The notes under the pieces are model-generated. The model was not told the DNA's origin and made no database searches. It saw only the letters and a list, made by a program, of their open reading frames with translations. A stretch of DNA of 64,000 nucleotides from BP-464 sp963825415. GTDB taxonomy: Bacteria > Actinomycetota > Thermoleophilia > Solirubrobacterales > Solirubrobacteraceae. Positions 35,061 through 42,945 of the stretch are shown in pieces. Made by a program: the position numbers and the translations under genes. The DNA is taken from the NCBI GenBank assembly GCA_963825415.1, contig CAWGTD010000002.1, positions 1 through 64,000 on the forward strand. Direction: 5' to 3'. Numbering within the stretch: position 1 is the first letter of the stretch; every line of letters begins with the position of its first letter.

Positions 35061-35376
35061 AAGCCAGCAGCTCGGCGCTGATCATGTCGGGCGCCACCAC
35101 CACGACACCGAGGTCGCGCTGCGCGGCGCGGTTGACGAGCCACATGACCGCCGCGACATGGCGCGGCTCGGTGACCGGCGCTCGCTCGAGGTCGAGCGTG
35201 ATGGCGCTCCCGGGCTCGGCCGCCTTCAGGATGCGGTCGACCGGGCGCATCATCCAGGCGCCGAGTCCCTCGGAAGGCGCGAGACGAAGCCCGTCGGGGC
35301 GTTCGTCGACCACCACGACTCGGGCTTCGGAAGGCACCGCTGACGGTGGTGCCCCTTCACCCGGCCTTCCATGCAC
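34960..35376 (-). CDS. STAS-domain-like protein
   Basis: 138 residues from GTG 35376. The central region, GSAITLDLERAPVTEPRHVA and AAVMWLVNRAAQRDLGVVVV, ending FSGVDAAVQI, follows the beta-alpha pattern of STAS domains of anti-sigma-factor antagonists, though the usual phosphorylatable DSSG motif is not evident. The N-terminal 40 residues and Pro-rich C-terminal tail are not recognised. It may be a partner-binding module in a sigma-regulatory switch. No partner kinase is next to it. Call based on pattern and predicted secondary structure only. Confidence 0.5.
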   Translation of the reverse strand: MHGRPGEGAPPSAVPSEARVVVVDERPDGLRLAPSEGLGAWMMRPVDRILKAAEPGSAITLDLERAPVTEPRHVAAVMWLVNRAAQRDLGVVVVAPDMISAELLAFSGVDAAVQIGSPPPRSLQPADQPVPVAQEQTS

Positions 35377-35405
35377 TGGTTTGGCGTGAATCGCCTGGAC
35401 GCGTG

Positions 35406-35642
35406 CTAGGCGCGGCGCTCGTCCGGCTGGGCGACCGGCTCGTAGGCCGCCTCCTCGGTGCTGGGCATCGCGCTCGCCTGTCGGCTGCCGCCACCCCGCG
35501 AGATCGCCGCCAGGATCGGTGCCGAGAACACGGCAACGAGCACGACGACGACACCAGGGATCAGGAACACCGGGCTGGCGACTATCGCCAGCACGATCGC
35601 GATCACTGCAAAGAGCCCGGCGAAGTAGACCGATCCACCCAT
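35406..35642 (-). CDS. Small two-helix membrane protein
   Basis: 78 residues. Two hydrophobic helices (YFAGLFAVIAIVLAIVA and VFLIPGVVVVLVAVFSAPIL) are separated by a short Pro/Gly turn, followed by a polar tail (SRQASAMPSTEEAAYEPVAQ). No family is recognised. It lies upstream of the STAS gene in the same direction with a 29-nt gap and may be co-transcribed. Confidence 0.6.
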   Translation of the reverse strand: MGGSVYFAGLFAVIAIVLAIVASPVFLIPGVVVVLVAVFSAPILAAISRGGGSRQASAMPSTEEAAYEPVAQPDERRA

Positions 35643-35688
35643 GTCCTACGTCGTGCCCCGAGCGGGGCGGCGGCTAACCTGCCGCGCC

Positions 35689-36517
35689 GTGCGGCTCGTC
35701 ACGTTTCGTGCTCCTGACGGCCCGCCGCGCGTCGGCCGGCTGGAGGGCGAGCGGATCGTCGAGCTGCGTGCACCGACGATGCTCGACTGGCTGCGCGGGG
35801 ACGGCAGCGAGGACGCCGGCGCCGCATCACGCGGCAGCCGATGTCGAGCTGCTGGCGCCGGTGCCCGAGCCGCCCAGCGTGCGCGACTTCTTCGCGTTCG
35901 AGGGCCATGTCGCGGCCGGGTGGCGCCGCCGCGGCGGCGACGTGCCGCCCGCCTGGTACGAGATGCCGGTCTTCTACTTCTCCAACCCCGCGTCGATCCA
36001 CGGCCCCGGCGAGCCCGTGCACCGCCCGGCCGCGACGCAGATGCTCGACTTCGAGCTCGAGATCGCCGCGGTCCTCGACGGGGACGGCGCGATCGCCGGC
36101 TTCACCCTGTTCAACGACTGGAGCGCGCGCGACGTCCAGCGCGAGGAGATGACCGTCGGGCTCGGGCCGGCGAAGGGCAAGGACTTCGCGATCTCGCTCG
36201 GTCCGTGGCTCGTGACCCCCGACGAGCTGCCGCAACGCGACGGCCGCCTCGACATCGCGGCATGGGTCACGGTCAACGGGACCGAGATCACGCGCACGAC
36301 CGCGGTCGAGCAGCACTGGAGCTGGCCCCAGCTCGTCGAGCACGCGGGACGCGACACGCGCCTGCGCGCCGGCGACATCCTGGGGTCGGGCACGCTGAAC
36401 GGCGGCTGCCTGCTCGAGCTCGGGCCGCTGGAGGGCGACCGCTACCTCGAGCCCGGCGACGTCGTCGAGATCGGCGCCGACGGCCTCGGCACACTGCGGA
36501 CGGAGATAGTGGGCTAG
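35689..36517 (+). CDS. Fumarylacetoacetate hydrolase family protein, frameshifted
   Basis: About 276 residues from GTG 35689 (VRLVTFRAPDGPPRVGRLEG). After one extra G near 35819 the sequence continues HHAAADVELLAPVPEPPSVRD, the hydrolase lid region, then YFSNPASIHGPG, and the metal-binding core DFELEIAAVLDGDG and FNDWSARDVQREEM. GPWLVTPDEL and GSGTLNGGCLLEL are also FAH-family segments. The Glu-x-Glu and Asp ligands are present, so a metal-dependent hydrolase or decarboxylase is expected. True fumarylacetoacetase would complete tyrosine breakdown started by hppD and hmgA 8 kb downstream, but FAH-family proteins also act on other 3-acylpyruvates. The frameshift is probably a sequence error. 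Confidence 0.83.
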
Positions 36518-37452
36518 GACGCCAGCGCGAGCTGGCGGCGCTGGCCGGTCCATTCGCCGGCTGTCTCGACGAGGACGTCGAGCATCGCCTGCTTGGCCGG
36601 CGAGCAGAAGCCGCTCTCCGTCGTGATCGCCGAGATCCGCCTCGCGGGAGCCTGGGCGCCAAGCGAGCGGACGGCCACGTCCTTGCGCACGTTGGTCAGC
36701 GCGAGGTCCGGGATCAGGCAGACGCCCATCCCCGCCGCGATGAAGCCCTGGATGGCGTTGTAGTCGTCTGACTGGAAGGCGATGCGCGGCTCGAAGCCCG
36801 CCTTGTTGCAGGCGCGCACGAGGATCTGCCCGTCCGGGCAGCTGGCGTCGACCGAGCCGAGGATCCACGCCTCTTCAGCGAGATCGGTCATGCGAACCGT
36901 GCGGCGTGCGGCGTGGGGATGGTCGGCCGGCAGCACGAGATACATCGGATCGTCGAGCAGGTGCGCCCGCAGAAGGCTGTCGTCGCCGGGCGCCGCCCAT
37001 GTCGTCTCGATCGTCACGCCGATGTCCGCCTCGCCGGCGCGCAGCATGTCGGCGGCTTCGTCGGGCTCGGCCGGTGCGAGGGTCACCTCGACCGCCGGAT
37101 GGCGCTCGCGGAAACGCGCGATCGCCTCGGGCATGATCGACGCGCCCGCGCTCGGGAACGCCACCAGCCGCAGGCGGCCGCCGCGCAGGCCGGCCATCGC
37201 CTCGAGCTCGGCCTCGGCGTCGGCCAGGCGCGCCAGGATGGCGTCGGCGTGGCCGACCAGCATGCGGCCGGCATCCGTGAGGTTGACGCCGCGCGCGGTG
37301 CGGTCCACGAGCCGCGTGCCGGCCTCGCGCTCGAGCGCGGCGATCTGCTGTGAGACGGCGGACTGGGTGTAGGCGAGCGACTCGGCGGCGGCGGAGAAGG
37401 AGCCCTTCGCGGCGACCTCTTTCAAGACCCGTAGGCGGCGGACATCGAGCAT
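36514..37452 (-). CDS. LysR-family transcriptional regulator
   Basis: 312 residues. The HTH is LRVLKEVAAKGSFSAAAESL, then YTQSAVSQQIAALEREAG, the canonical LysR N-terminus, followed by a two-lobed effector domain (GRLRLVAFPSAGASIMPEAI; FIAAGMGVCLIPDLAL). ATG 37452 fits the LDVRRLRVL start better than GTG 37458. It converges on the FAH gene, overlapping 4 nt, and is divergent from the small GNAT-like gene and EamA transporter. A 26-base inverted repeat in the divergent region (37469-37494) is its likely operator. EamA genes are often paired with a LysR regulator, so it probably controls the transporter operon. Confidence 0.9.
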   Translation of the reverse strand: MLDVRRLRVLKEVAAKGSFSAAAESLAYTQSAVSQQIAALEREAGTRLVDRTARGVNLTDAGRMLVGHADAILARLADAEAELEAMAGLRGGRLRLVAFPSAGASIMPEAIARFRERHPAVEVTLAPAEPDEAADMLRAGEADIGVTIETTWAAPGDDSLLRAHLLDDPMYLVLPADHPHAARRTVRMTDLAEEAWILGSVDASCPDGQILVRACNKAGFEPRIAFQSDDYNAIQGFIAAGMGVCLIPDLALTNVRKDVAVRSLGAQAPARRISAITTESGFCSPAKQAMLDVLVETAGEWTGQRRQLALAS

Positions 37453-37468
37453 AAGCACAGCTTATCAC

Positions 37469-37494
37469 AGATCATGCAAAGCATCATTTGATCT
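37469..37494. promoter_or_regulatory. Candidate LysR operator overlapping a divergent promoter
   Basis: AGATCA (37469-37474) and TGATCT (37489-37494) are perfect inverted arms separated by 14 bases, in an A/T-rich island of a GC-rich region. The right arm overlaps TTGATC at 37488-37493, a plausible -35 element placed 17 bases before GACAAT (37511-37516). This would drive the gene at 37569 and be controlled by the divergent LysR protein. Confidence 0.5.
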
Positions 37495-37568
37495 TTTGGC
37501 TGCGGCGTCCGACAATACGGATGTAAGGAACGTTGAACATGTACGAATTTCCCGCAAAGGAGGCCGAA

Positions 37569-37868
37569 ATGAACACCCAGCTCCATGACATGGTCCTCCG
37601 CGCCGATCGTCCCGCCGACGAGGCCGCACTGCGCCGCCTCGCCGCCCTGGATTCCGCTCGTCCGCTCCGCGGCCGGGCACTCGTCGCCGAGGTGAAGGGC
37701 CGCCCTGTGGCCGCCCTCGACCTGACCGACGGCCGTGTGGTCGCCGACCCGTTCGAGCACACCGCCCAGGTGGTCGAGCTCCTGCGCGCTCGCGCCGATC
37801 GCGTGGCACCTCGCTACGAGTCCGGTCGCACCGCACGCGTGCTGCACCGCCTCCGCGCCGCCGCCTAG
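37569..37868 (+). CDS. Small GNAT-N-terminus-like protein
   Basis: 99 residues from ATG 37569, which has a strong ribosome site (AAAGGAGG) seven bases upstream; an upstream in-frame ATG at 37539 lacks one. The sequence VLRADRPADEAALRRLAALD followed by LVAEVKGRPVAALDL looks like the first beta-alpha-alpha-beta-beta part of a GNAT acetyltransferase, but it ends before the acetyl-CoA-binding motif A. So it is a complete short ORF rather than an obvious truncation, and probably not a catalytic acetyltransferase. Followed directly by the EamA gene. I have no function to offer. Confidence 0.7.
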   Translation: MNTQLHDMVLRADRPADEAALRRLAALDSARPLRGRALVAEVKGRPVAALDLTDGRVVADPFEHTAQVVELLRARADRVAPRYESGRTARVLHRLRAAA

Positions 37869-37920
37869 CTTGGCCGGCGCGGCCCGTCCTCGGCCGCTCC
37901 ACCCCGCATCCTCCCTGCGG

Positions 37921-38823
37921 GTGTGGGCGGCCCTGGGCGCGGTCTACCTCATCTGGGGTTCGACCTACCTCGCCATCCGCGTGATGGTCGAGACCGTCCC
38001 GGCGCTGCTCGGCGCCGGCGTGCGCTTCGTCGTCGCCGGCGGACTGCTGCTCGCCGTTCTGGCCGCGCGCGGCGGCCTGAGCCGTCTGCGGGTCGAGCGG
38101 CGCATGATCCTGCGCCTTGCCGTGATCGGCACGCTGCTCGCGGCCGGGGGCAACGGCCTCGTCACGGTCGCCGAGGAGGACGTCCCGTCCGGCCTCGCCG
38201 CGCTGATCGTCGCCTCGATGCCGCTGTGGGTCGTCCTCTACCGCAGCGTGGGCCGCGACCGCGTCTCCCGTTCGACGCTGTTCGGCGTCGGCGTCGGCTT
38301 CCTGGGCGTCGCCCTACTGCTCCTGCCCGGCAACCGCCCCGAGGGCGTGCCGCTCGGCGGGTCGCTGCTGATCGTCGCGGCCGCGGCGTCCTGGGGGCTG
38401 GGCTCGTTCATCTCCCAGCGCATCGACATGCCGGACGACCCGCTGGCCTCGACCGGTTGGCAGATGCTCGCCGGCGGCGCGGTGATGCTGATCGCCTCGT
38501 TCGTCGCCGGCCAGCCCGGCGACGTCGCGCTCGGCGACTTCTCGACGAAGTCCGTGCTCTCGCTGGTCTATCTGATCGTCGTGGGGTCGATCGTCGCCTA
38601 CAGCGCCTACACCTGGCTGCTCCAGCACGCGCCGATCTCGCAGATCTCGACCTACGCCTACGTCAACCCGGTCGTGGCAGTGGTGCTCGGCTGGGCGATC
38701 CTCAGCGAGGACGTCCCGTCGACCATGCTCGCGGCCAGCGTCGTGATCCTCGCTTCGGTCGCGGGGATCGTCCGCACCGAGTCACGGCCGCGTGGCGAGC
38801 CGGCGGTCGAGCCGGCCGGCTGA
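37921..38823 (+). CDS. EamA/DMT-family transporter
   Basis: About 300 residues with ten hydrophobic helices in two repeated EamA halves. The start VWAALGAVYLIWGSTYLAIR and the middle IVAYSAYTWLLQHAPISQIS, then TYAYVNPVVAVVLGW, are signatures of the drug/metabolite transporter family. It would export a metabolite or amino-acid-like compound. GTG 37921 gives the standard N-terminus; TTG 37870, 1 nt after the upstream stop, would add 17 residues and imply coupling to the small GNAT-like gene. Likely co-transcribed with that gene from the LysR-controlled promoter. It ends 5 nt before the end of the convergent XRE-MEDS gene. Confidence 0.88.
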   Translation: MWAALGAVYLIWGSTYLAIRVMVETVPALLGAGVRFVVAGGLLLAVLAARGGLSRLRVERRMILRLAVIGTLLAAGGNGLVTVAEEDVPSGLAALIVASMPLWVVLYRSVGRDRVSRSTLFGVGVGFLGVALLLLPGNRPEGVPLGGSLLIVAAAASWGLGSFISQRIDMPDDPLASTGWQMLAGGAVMLIASFVAGQPGDVALGDFSTKSVLSLVYLIVVGSIVAYSAYTWLLQHAPISQISTYAYVNPVVAVVLGWAILSEDVPSTMLAASVVILASVAGIVRTESRPRGEPAVEPAG

Positions 38824-38828
38824 GCGCG

Positions 38829-39581
38829 TCAGCGCTCGCTGAGTCCGATCAGGAAGCCCTCCGGCTCGCGATAGTCCGAGCTCGCTACGAGCTCTCCGTC
38901 GCTGACGATCTCGGGATGGGTGCATCCCATCTCGGCAATCACGGCCGACGGTGTGGTCCGAGTGTCGTGCACGCAGAGAAACGTCACCGGGGCGGCGGCA
39001 AAGCTCAGGTTGACGACCGTCTCGTAGCGCTTCCACTGCTGGAGCTGCTCGGGCGACCAGCCCGACCACGCCGGCTCGGCAACGATCCGCACCCAGACGG
39101 CGCCCTTGTCGAGGCTCTCGCCGAGATAGGCGCGATAGCCGCTGACGGCCTTGGCCAGCGACGAATACCAGCGCGCCGACTCCGCGAACTCGACGCGCCC
39201 GGCATCGTCGCCGAGCGCTTTGCGGAGCAGCCGGATCTGGGAACGCGTCAGGACGACCATCGGGCATTCGGACCTCTCGAGGCCTTCCATGAGGAAGGGA
39301 ACCGCCGTCTCCAAGAGCTCCTCGTCCGAGCCGTAGACCAGCGCCTGGTGTCGCAGGAGCGGCCGAGGTGTGCCCACCTCGGTGCCCACCAGGTGGTCGA
39401 GGCTGACACCGAGGGCGCGCGCGAGCGCGGAGAGCGTGCTCAGCCGGGCATCGCTGCGACGGCCGGACTCGATCTGGGCGATCGCGGCCCAGCTGACGCC
39501 GGCGTGATACGCGAGCGCCTCGCGCGTCCAGCCACGGCGCTCACGCGCAGCTCGCAGGGACTTTCCGATGGTTGACGACAT
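38829..39581 (-). CDS. XRE helix-turn-helix regulator with MEDS sensory domain
   Basis: 250 residues from ATG 39581. Residues 1-65 are a Cro/C1-type HTH: IGKSLRAARERRGWTREALA and VSWAAIAQIESGRRSDARLS, then LARALGVSLDHLVG. The rest fits the MEDS (DcmR sensory) domain of methylotroph and methanogen regulators: RHQALVYGSDEELLETAVPF, then FLMEGLERSECPMVVLTRSQ, and the C-terminal THPEIVSDG. Such domains are thought to sense small one-carbon or halogenated compounds, though this is not proven. It faces a divergent PAS-LuxR gene across a 108-nt region that holds an inverted repeat. Confidence 0.82.
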   Translation of the reverse strand: MSSTIGKSLRAARERRGWTREALAYHAGVSWAAIAQIESGRRSDARLSTLSALARALGVSLDHLVGTEVGTPRPLLRHQALVYGSDEELLETAVPFLMEGLERSECPMVVLTRSQIRLLRKALGDDAGRVEFAESARWYSSLAKAVSGYRAYLGESLDKGAVWVRIVAEPAWSGWSPEQLQQWKRYETVVNLSFAAAPVTFLCVHDTRTTPSAVIAEMGCTHPEIVSDGELVASSDYREPEGFLIGLSER

Positions 39582-39630
39582 CGCGACCAACCTTTCCACT
39601 ACCTCTCGCTCTCGATCGCAACTGTAGCGG

Positions 39631-39648
39631 TGACAGACGAGTGTGTCA
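39631..39648. promoter_or_regulatory. Inverted repeat in the divergent regulator region
   Basis: TGACA (39631-39635) and TGTCA (39644-39648) form a dyad with an 8-base spacer between the XRE-MEDS and PAS-LuxR genes. It lies 50 bases upstream of the XRE-MEDS start and 42 bases before the PAS-LuxR start. A candidate binding site for either regulator. Confidence 0.35.
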
Positions 39649-39689
39649 GCTGACTGCGTCAAAGGGTACGCATGATAGATTTATGAGCC

Positions 39690-40346
39690 ATGAGTGGCTC
39701 GCAACAGCTACCGGGGAGCGTGTCGTCGGCGCGCCGGAGCATCGCGGCCAGTCGTGGGCAGGAACGCCAGCTGCGGCGCGTCTTCGACGAGAGCCTCGTG
39801 CCGATGTTCATGCTCGACAACGAGCGCCGAATCGTCGACGGCAATCGCGCGACCCGCCTGCTTCTGCGCGCCGACCTCGCGGAGCTCAAGTCGCTGCGTG
39901 CCGAGGCCCTGACGCCGCCCCACATGGCCGGAAACCTCGTCGATGCCTGGGCCACGATGTGGCGCAACGGGCAGATTGCCGGCGCCTACGACCTGCTCCT
40001 TCCCGACGGTGCCGTGCTGGAGGTCGTCTATTCCTTGCTTGCCAACGTGCTGCCGGGTCTCCACCTGGCGGTCTTCATGCCGGCCAGCTGGCCGGAGGAC
40101 GAGCTCGGCGTCGACAAGAAACCTGCCGCTCGCCAGGAGCCGCTGCGGCTCTCACCGCGCGAGGAGCAGGTGCTCGCGCTCATCGCGGCGGGGTCCGGTC
40201 TGGAGCAGATCGCCGAGGAGCTGTCGATCTCTCCCCTGACTGCCAAGACCCATCTGCGCAACGTGCACCGCAAGCTCGGGGCCCACAACCGCGCGCACGC
40301 CATCGCGATCGCCATCCAGAGCGGCCTGCTCGGCGCTCAGGCCTAG
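39690..40346 (+). CDS. PAS-domain LuxR-family regulator
   Basis: 218 residues. Residues 25-130 resemble a PAS sensor: LRRVFDESLVPMFMLDNERR and IVDGNRATRLLL. Residues 150-218 are a LuxR HTH: LSPREEQVLALIAAGSGLEQ, then IAEELSISPLTAKTHLRNVH and RKLGAHNRAHAIAIAI. No receiver domain is present, so the signal is probably sensed through the PAS pocket rather than by phosphotransfer. ATG 39690. Convergent with the SnoaL-LuxR gene (4-nt overlap of stops). Targets unknown; the divergent XRE-MEDS gene is an obvious candidate. Confidence 0.85.
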   Translation: MSGSQQLPGSVSSARRSIAASRGQERQLRRVFDESLVPMFMLDNERRIVDGNRATRLLLRADLAELKSLRAEALTPPHMAGNLVDAWATMWRNGQIAGAYDLLLPDGAVLEVVYSLLANVLPGLHLAVFMPASWPEDELGVDKKPAARQEPLRLSPREEQVLALIAAGSGLEQIAEELSISPLTAKTHLRNVHRKLGAHNRAHAIAIAIQSGLLGAQA

Positions 40347-41368
40347 AGCACGATCTCGCCGCGCGACACCGCGATGGCGATCGCCTGGACCCGCGTGCTC
40401 GCCCCGAGGCGAGCGACTCCGTTCTGAACGTGCGTGCGCACGGTCGCCGGAGACAGGAACAGCTGAGCCGCGATCTCACGACCCGTCATCCCAAGTGCGA
40501 GCAGCCGAAAGACCTCGCGCTCGCGACGGGTGAGCAGGGCACCGCTCTCCCGAGGTGAGCCGAGACGCTCCACGAGGTCCGCGGGCACGTACGTCCCGAG
40601 GCCGGTGAGCTCTTCGGCGACGCGAAGCGCGCCGTCGTGGATGGTGAACATCACGGCGATCGACTGCTGTCGCTCGTTGGGAGGGTCGGACGTCGTCACC
40701 GCCGCGACCACGAGGACGCGATCGCCGAACTCGTGGAACTCGGGGACGAGGTTGATCCCCTCGAACCGCGTGAAGGCGAACTTCATCGCGCTGCGCAGCC
40801 CGTGGTGTCCCCAGAACGAGGTCCCCGCGGGCGCGAGGCGGCGCGTCGGGAACACCCGCACGTCGGGGTCGCACAACGCAACCATCGCCTCGACGTCGCG
40901 CGTGCACACGGCATCGCAGAACTGTCTGGCCACGGTGACCGCAAGCGGGCGCTTCAGCGCCGCCATCGCGGCCGCCTTCGTTTCGAAGCCCTCGGCTCGC
41001 CGGATGCGGCCTTCATCGATCGTGAAGACCCAGGTGAGCGTCTTGTTCTCCTTGGCTCGCTCAGACCGGGGCGTGATCGTCAGATGCATGACGACCCGGT
41101 CGCCGACCGCCGCGATCTCGACGTCGTCCTCACGCAGCGACGGGAATCGCCGGTCGAGGTTGCCCATCAGGTTTCTGATGCCCGCCAGCCCGTAGTAGGT
41201 CGTACCCGGGGGCGCAAAGACTCCTGTGGGCGAGATCGCCCCCTGGGGGTGGTACATCGCGAGCACCGCTTCGAGGTCGCCATCCGCGCGCGCCTGCATC
41301 ACCCGCTTGACAACGGCGACGTCATCACTCTCGGCGCCGTTCGAGGCCTCGTCAGACAAGAGCGGCAA
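40343..41368 (-). CDS. Double SnoaL-like domain fused to LuxR HTH
   Basis: 341 residues from TTG 41368. Two NTF2/SnoaL-like units occur in tandem: the first around DVAVVKRVMQARADGDLEAV, LAMYHPQGA and WVFTIDEGRIRRAEGF, and the second around QFCDAVCTRDVEAMVALCDP, then VMFTIHDGALRVAEEL. The last 65 residues are a LuxR HTH (LTRREREVFRLLALGMTGRE, IAAQLFLSPATVRTHVQNGV). SnoaL folds usually bind or transform small hydrophobic molecules, so the protein may be a one-component sensor. An 8-bp-arm inverted repeat sits 24 bases upstream of its start and could mediate autoregulation. I know of SnoaL-LuxR fusions only as predicted proteins. Confidence 0.8.
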   Translation of the reverse strand: MPLLSDEASNGAESDDVAVVKRVMQARADGDLEAVLAMYHPQGAISPTGVFAPPGTTYYGLAGIRNLMGNLDRRFPSLREDDVEIAAVGDRVVMHLTITPRSERAKENKTLTWVFTIDEGRIRRAEGFETKAAAMAALKRPLAVTVARQFCDAVCTRDVEAMVALCDPDVRVFPTRRLAPAGTSFWGHHGLRSAMKFAFTRFEGINLVPEFHEFGDRVLVVAAVTTSDPPNERQQSIAVMFTIHDGALRVAEELTGLGTYVPADLVERLGSPRESGALLTRREREVFRLLALGMTGREIAAQLFLSPATVRTHVQNGVARLGASTRVQAIAIAVSRGEIVL

Positions 41369-41391
41369 CCTAGACGGCCCCGCGTCGACCG

Positions 41392-41417
41392 CAAATACGT
41401 CAATTGGGGTATTTGCA
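41392..41417. promoter_or_regulatory. Perfect inverted repeat, candidate LuxR-type operator
   Basis: GCAAATAC (41392-41399), ten bases, GTATTTGC (41410-41417). The arms are perfect and A/T-rich in a GC-rich chromosome. It lies 24 bases upstream of the SnoaL-LuxR start and about 90 bases before the secreted propeller-like gene on the other strand, so it could control either or both. Confidence 0.55.
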
Positions 41418-41506
41418 ACCGGCGGGAGTCACCACTGGCGACGGCCCGACACTCCTCGTCGAGCGGAACCGCGCAACTTCCCGCCGGCCGCGCCTGTTCG
41501 TGCAGC

Positions 41507-42442
41507 GTGGCCCGCCGCCTGTTCCCCACCCTGCTCGCCGCCGCGCTGGCCGTCCCGTCCGCAGCCGCCGCGGCCGACACGACGGTCGCCGCGGATCCGA
41601 ACGCTCGTCAGGTCACGGCGCTCGACGGAACGATCGTCTGGGTCAGCGACACGGCGGACGACCGTCAGGTCCTCATGCAGTCGACCGCCGCCGGGGTGGC
41701 CCGCGTCGCGGGCGCGCCGGCCGTGCGCTTCTACCGCACGATCGACCTCGGCCACGACCGCGACGGTGAACTGGTCCTGACCTACCAGCGCTGCGATACA
41801 CGGCACTGCGTCTCCTACCGCGATGACCTCGGCGGCCACCGGTCCATCTTCCGCGGCATGGCGATCCGCAACTGTTCGCTGAGCACCGCGCCGTCGCTGT
41901 GGGGCCGTCGGGCGGCCTACGGCCTCTCCTGCCACAAGGGCCGAACCGCCGACCCGAAGCGCTCGGGCCTCTACGTCCGCACCGGGGCGGGCACGCCGCG
42001 CCACCTCCCCCGCCCGCGCGACGTCGCGAAGTTCGGGATCACCGACGTCAGCTCGGTCGACCTCGGCGCCAAGCGCGTCGCGGCGATCTTCGCCGACATC
42101 TACTCCTACGCCGTCTCGGAGACGATCGCGGGCAAGGCGATCCGCTCGTTCCTCGCGGGCGCGTCGGAGGGCGAGAGCGACGCGCACGTCCCCGGCCTGG
42201 CACTCACGCCGAGCGGCGCGCTGTGGGCGCTGGCCGACGCCTCCCACACCGGCGACCCCAACGAGACGCTGATCTACCGCCTGGCCGGCGGCTGCCACGC
42301 CTACGAGAACCTGATGAGCGAGCCCGACGCCGAGGGCTACCGCGCGACCGACCTCGCCGTCGACCGCGGCACCCTCTACCTCGTCGTCCCGGGCACCGGC
42401 ATCGTCTCCCACCCGTTCACGCCGGCCCGGCCCTGCGGCTAG
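41507..42442 (+). CDS. Secreted protein of unknown function, beta-propeller-like
   Basis: 311 residues from GTG 41507 with a clear signal peptide (ARRLFPTLLAAALAVPSAAA). The mature part is beta rich with four Cys in two close pairs (RCDTRHC; NCSLST and YGLSCHKG) and repeated segments such as DGTIVWVSDTADDRQ and GALWALADASHTGDPNETLI. This resembles the six- or seven-bladed WD40-like exported proteins common in Solirubrobacterales. It shares a divergent region with the SnoaL-LuxR gene, which might regulate it. Confidence 0.7.
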   Translation: MARRLFPTLLAAALAVPSAAAAADTTVAADPNARQVTALDGTIVWVSDTADDRQVLMQSTAAGVARVAGAPAVRFYRTIDLGHDRDGELVLTYQRCDTRHCVSYRDDLGGHRSIFRGMAIRNCSLSTAPSLWGRRAAYGLSCHKGRTADPKRSGLYVRTGAGTPRHLPRPRDVAKFGITDVSSVDLGAKRVAAIFADIYSYAVSETIAGKAIRSFLAGASEGESDAHVPGLALTPSGALWALADASHTGDPNETLIYRLAGGCHAYENLMSEPDAEGYRATDLAVDRGTLYLVVPGTGIVSHPFTPARPCG

Positions 42443-42455
42443 CGCCGCGCGCCGC

Positions 42456-42893
42456 TCAGGCGACCGGGTGCTCGAACAGCGTCGAGAGCACGACCTGGGT
42501 CTGCGTGCGCACCACGCCGTCGGCGTCACGGATGCGCTCGAGCGCGGCTTCGAGGTGAGCGGTGTCCTCGGCGCGCACGTGCAGGATCGCGCTGGCCTCG
42601 CCGGCGACCGTGTAGGCCGCGACGACCTCGGGGTGCTGGTCGACGGCGCCGCGAACCTCGCCCGCCGACATCCGCCCCTCGCAGAACAGCGCGACGAACG
42701 CGTGGGTCCCCCACCCCAGCGCCGCGGGATCGACCACCGCGGTGTAGCCCTTGACGACACCTGCCGCCTCGAGTCGATCGACGCGCCGCTTGACCGCCGG
42801 AGCGCTCAGCGCGACCCGGCCGCCGATGTCCTGGAACGACCTGCGCGAGTTTTCGCGCATCAACGCAATGATCTGTGCGTCTATGGCATCCAT
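42456..42893 (-). CDS. Lrp/AsnC-family regulator
   Basis: 145 residues from ATG 42893. HTH: IDAQIIALMRENSRRSFQDI, GGRVALSAPAVKRRVDRLEA; then the RAM ligand domain (HAFVALFCEG, VVAAYTVAGEASAILHVRAE). It is divergent from hppD, 52 nt away, so it very likely regulates tyrosine degradation in response to an aromatic amino acid. AnsC/Lrp regulators next to hppD are common in high-GC bacteria. It ends 13 nt from the stop of the convergent secreted-protein gene. Confidence 0.9.
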   Translation of the reverse strand: MDAIDAQIIALMRENSRRSFQDIGGRVALSAPAVKRRVDRLEAAGVVKGYTAVVDPAALGWGTHAFVALFCEGRMSAGEVRGAVDQHPEVVAAYTVAGEASAILHVRAEDTAHLEAALERIRDADGVVRTQTQVVLSTLFEHPVA

Positions 42894-42900
42894 CGCGCAA

Positions 42901-42922
42901 CGAATTGTAATTGAAAGCACGG
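42901..42922. promoter_or_regulatory. A/T-rich candidate Lrp site and hppD promoter region
   Basis: Between lrp and hppD, AATTGTAATT (42903-42912) forms an AATT-GT-AATT dyad in the only A/T-rich patch of the region. Lrp-family proteins prefer such sites, and this patch lies 34-44 bases before the hppD start, near where a promoter would be. Function inferred. Confidence 0.45.
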
Positions 42923-42945
42923 CCAGACCAGCGGATCATTCATTC

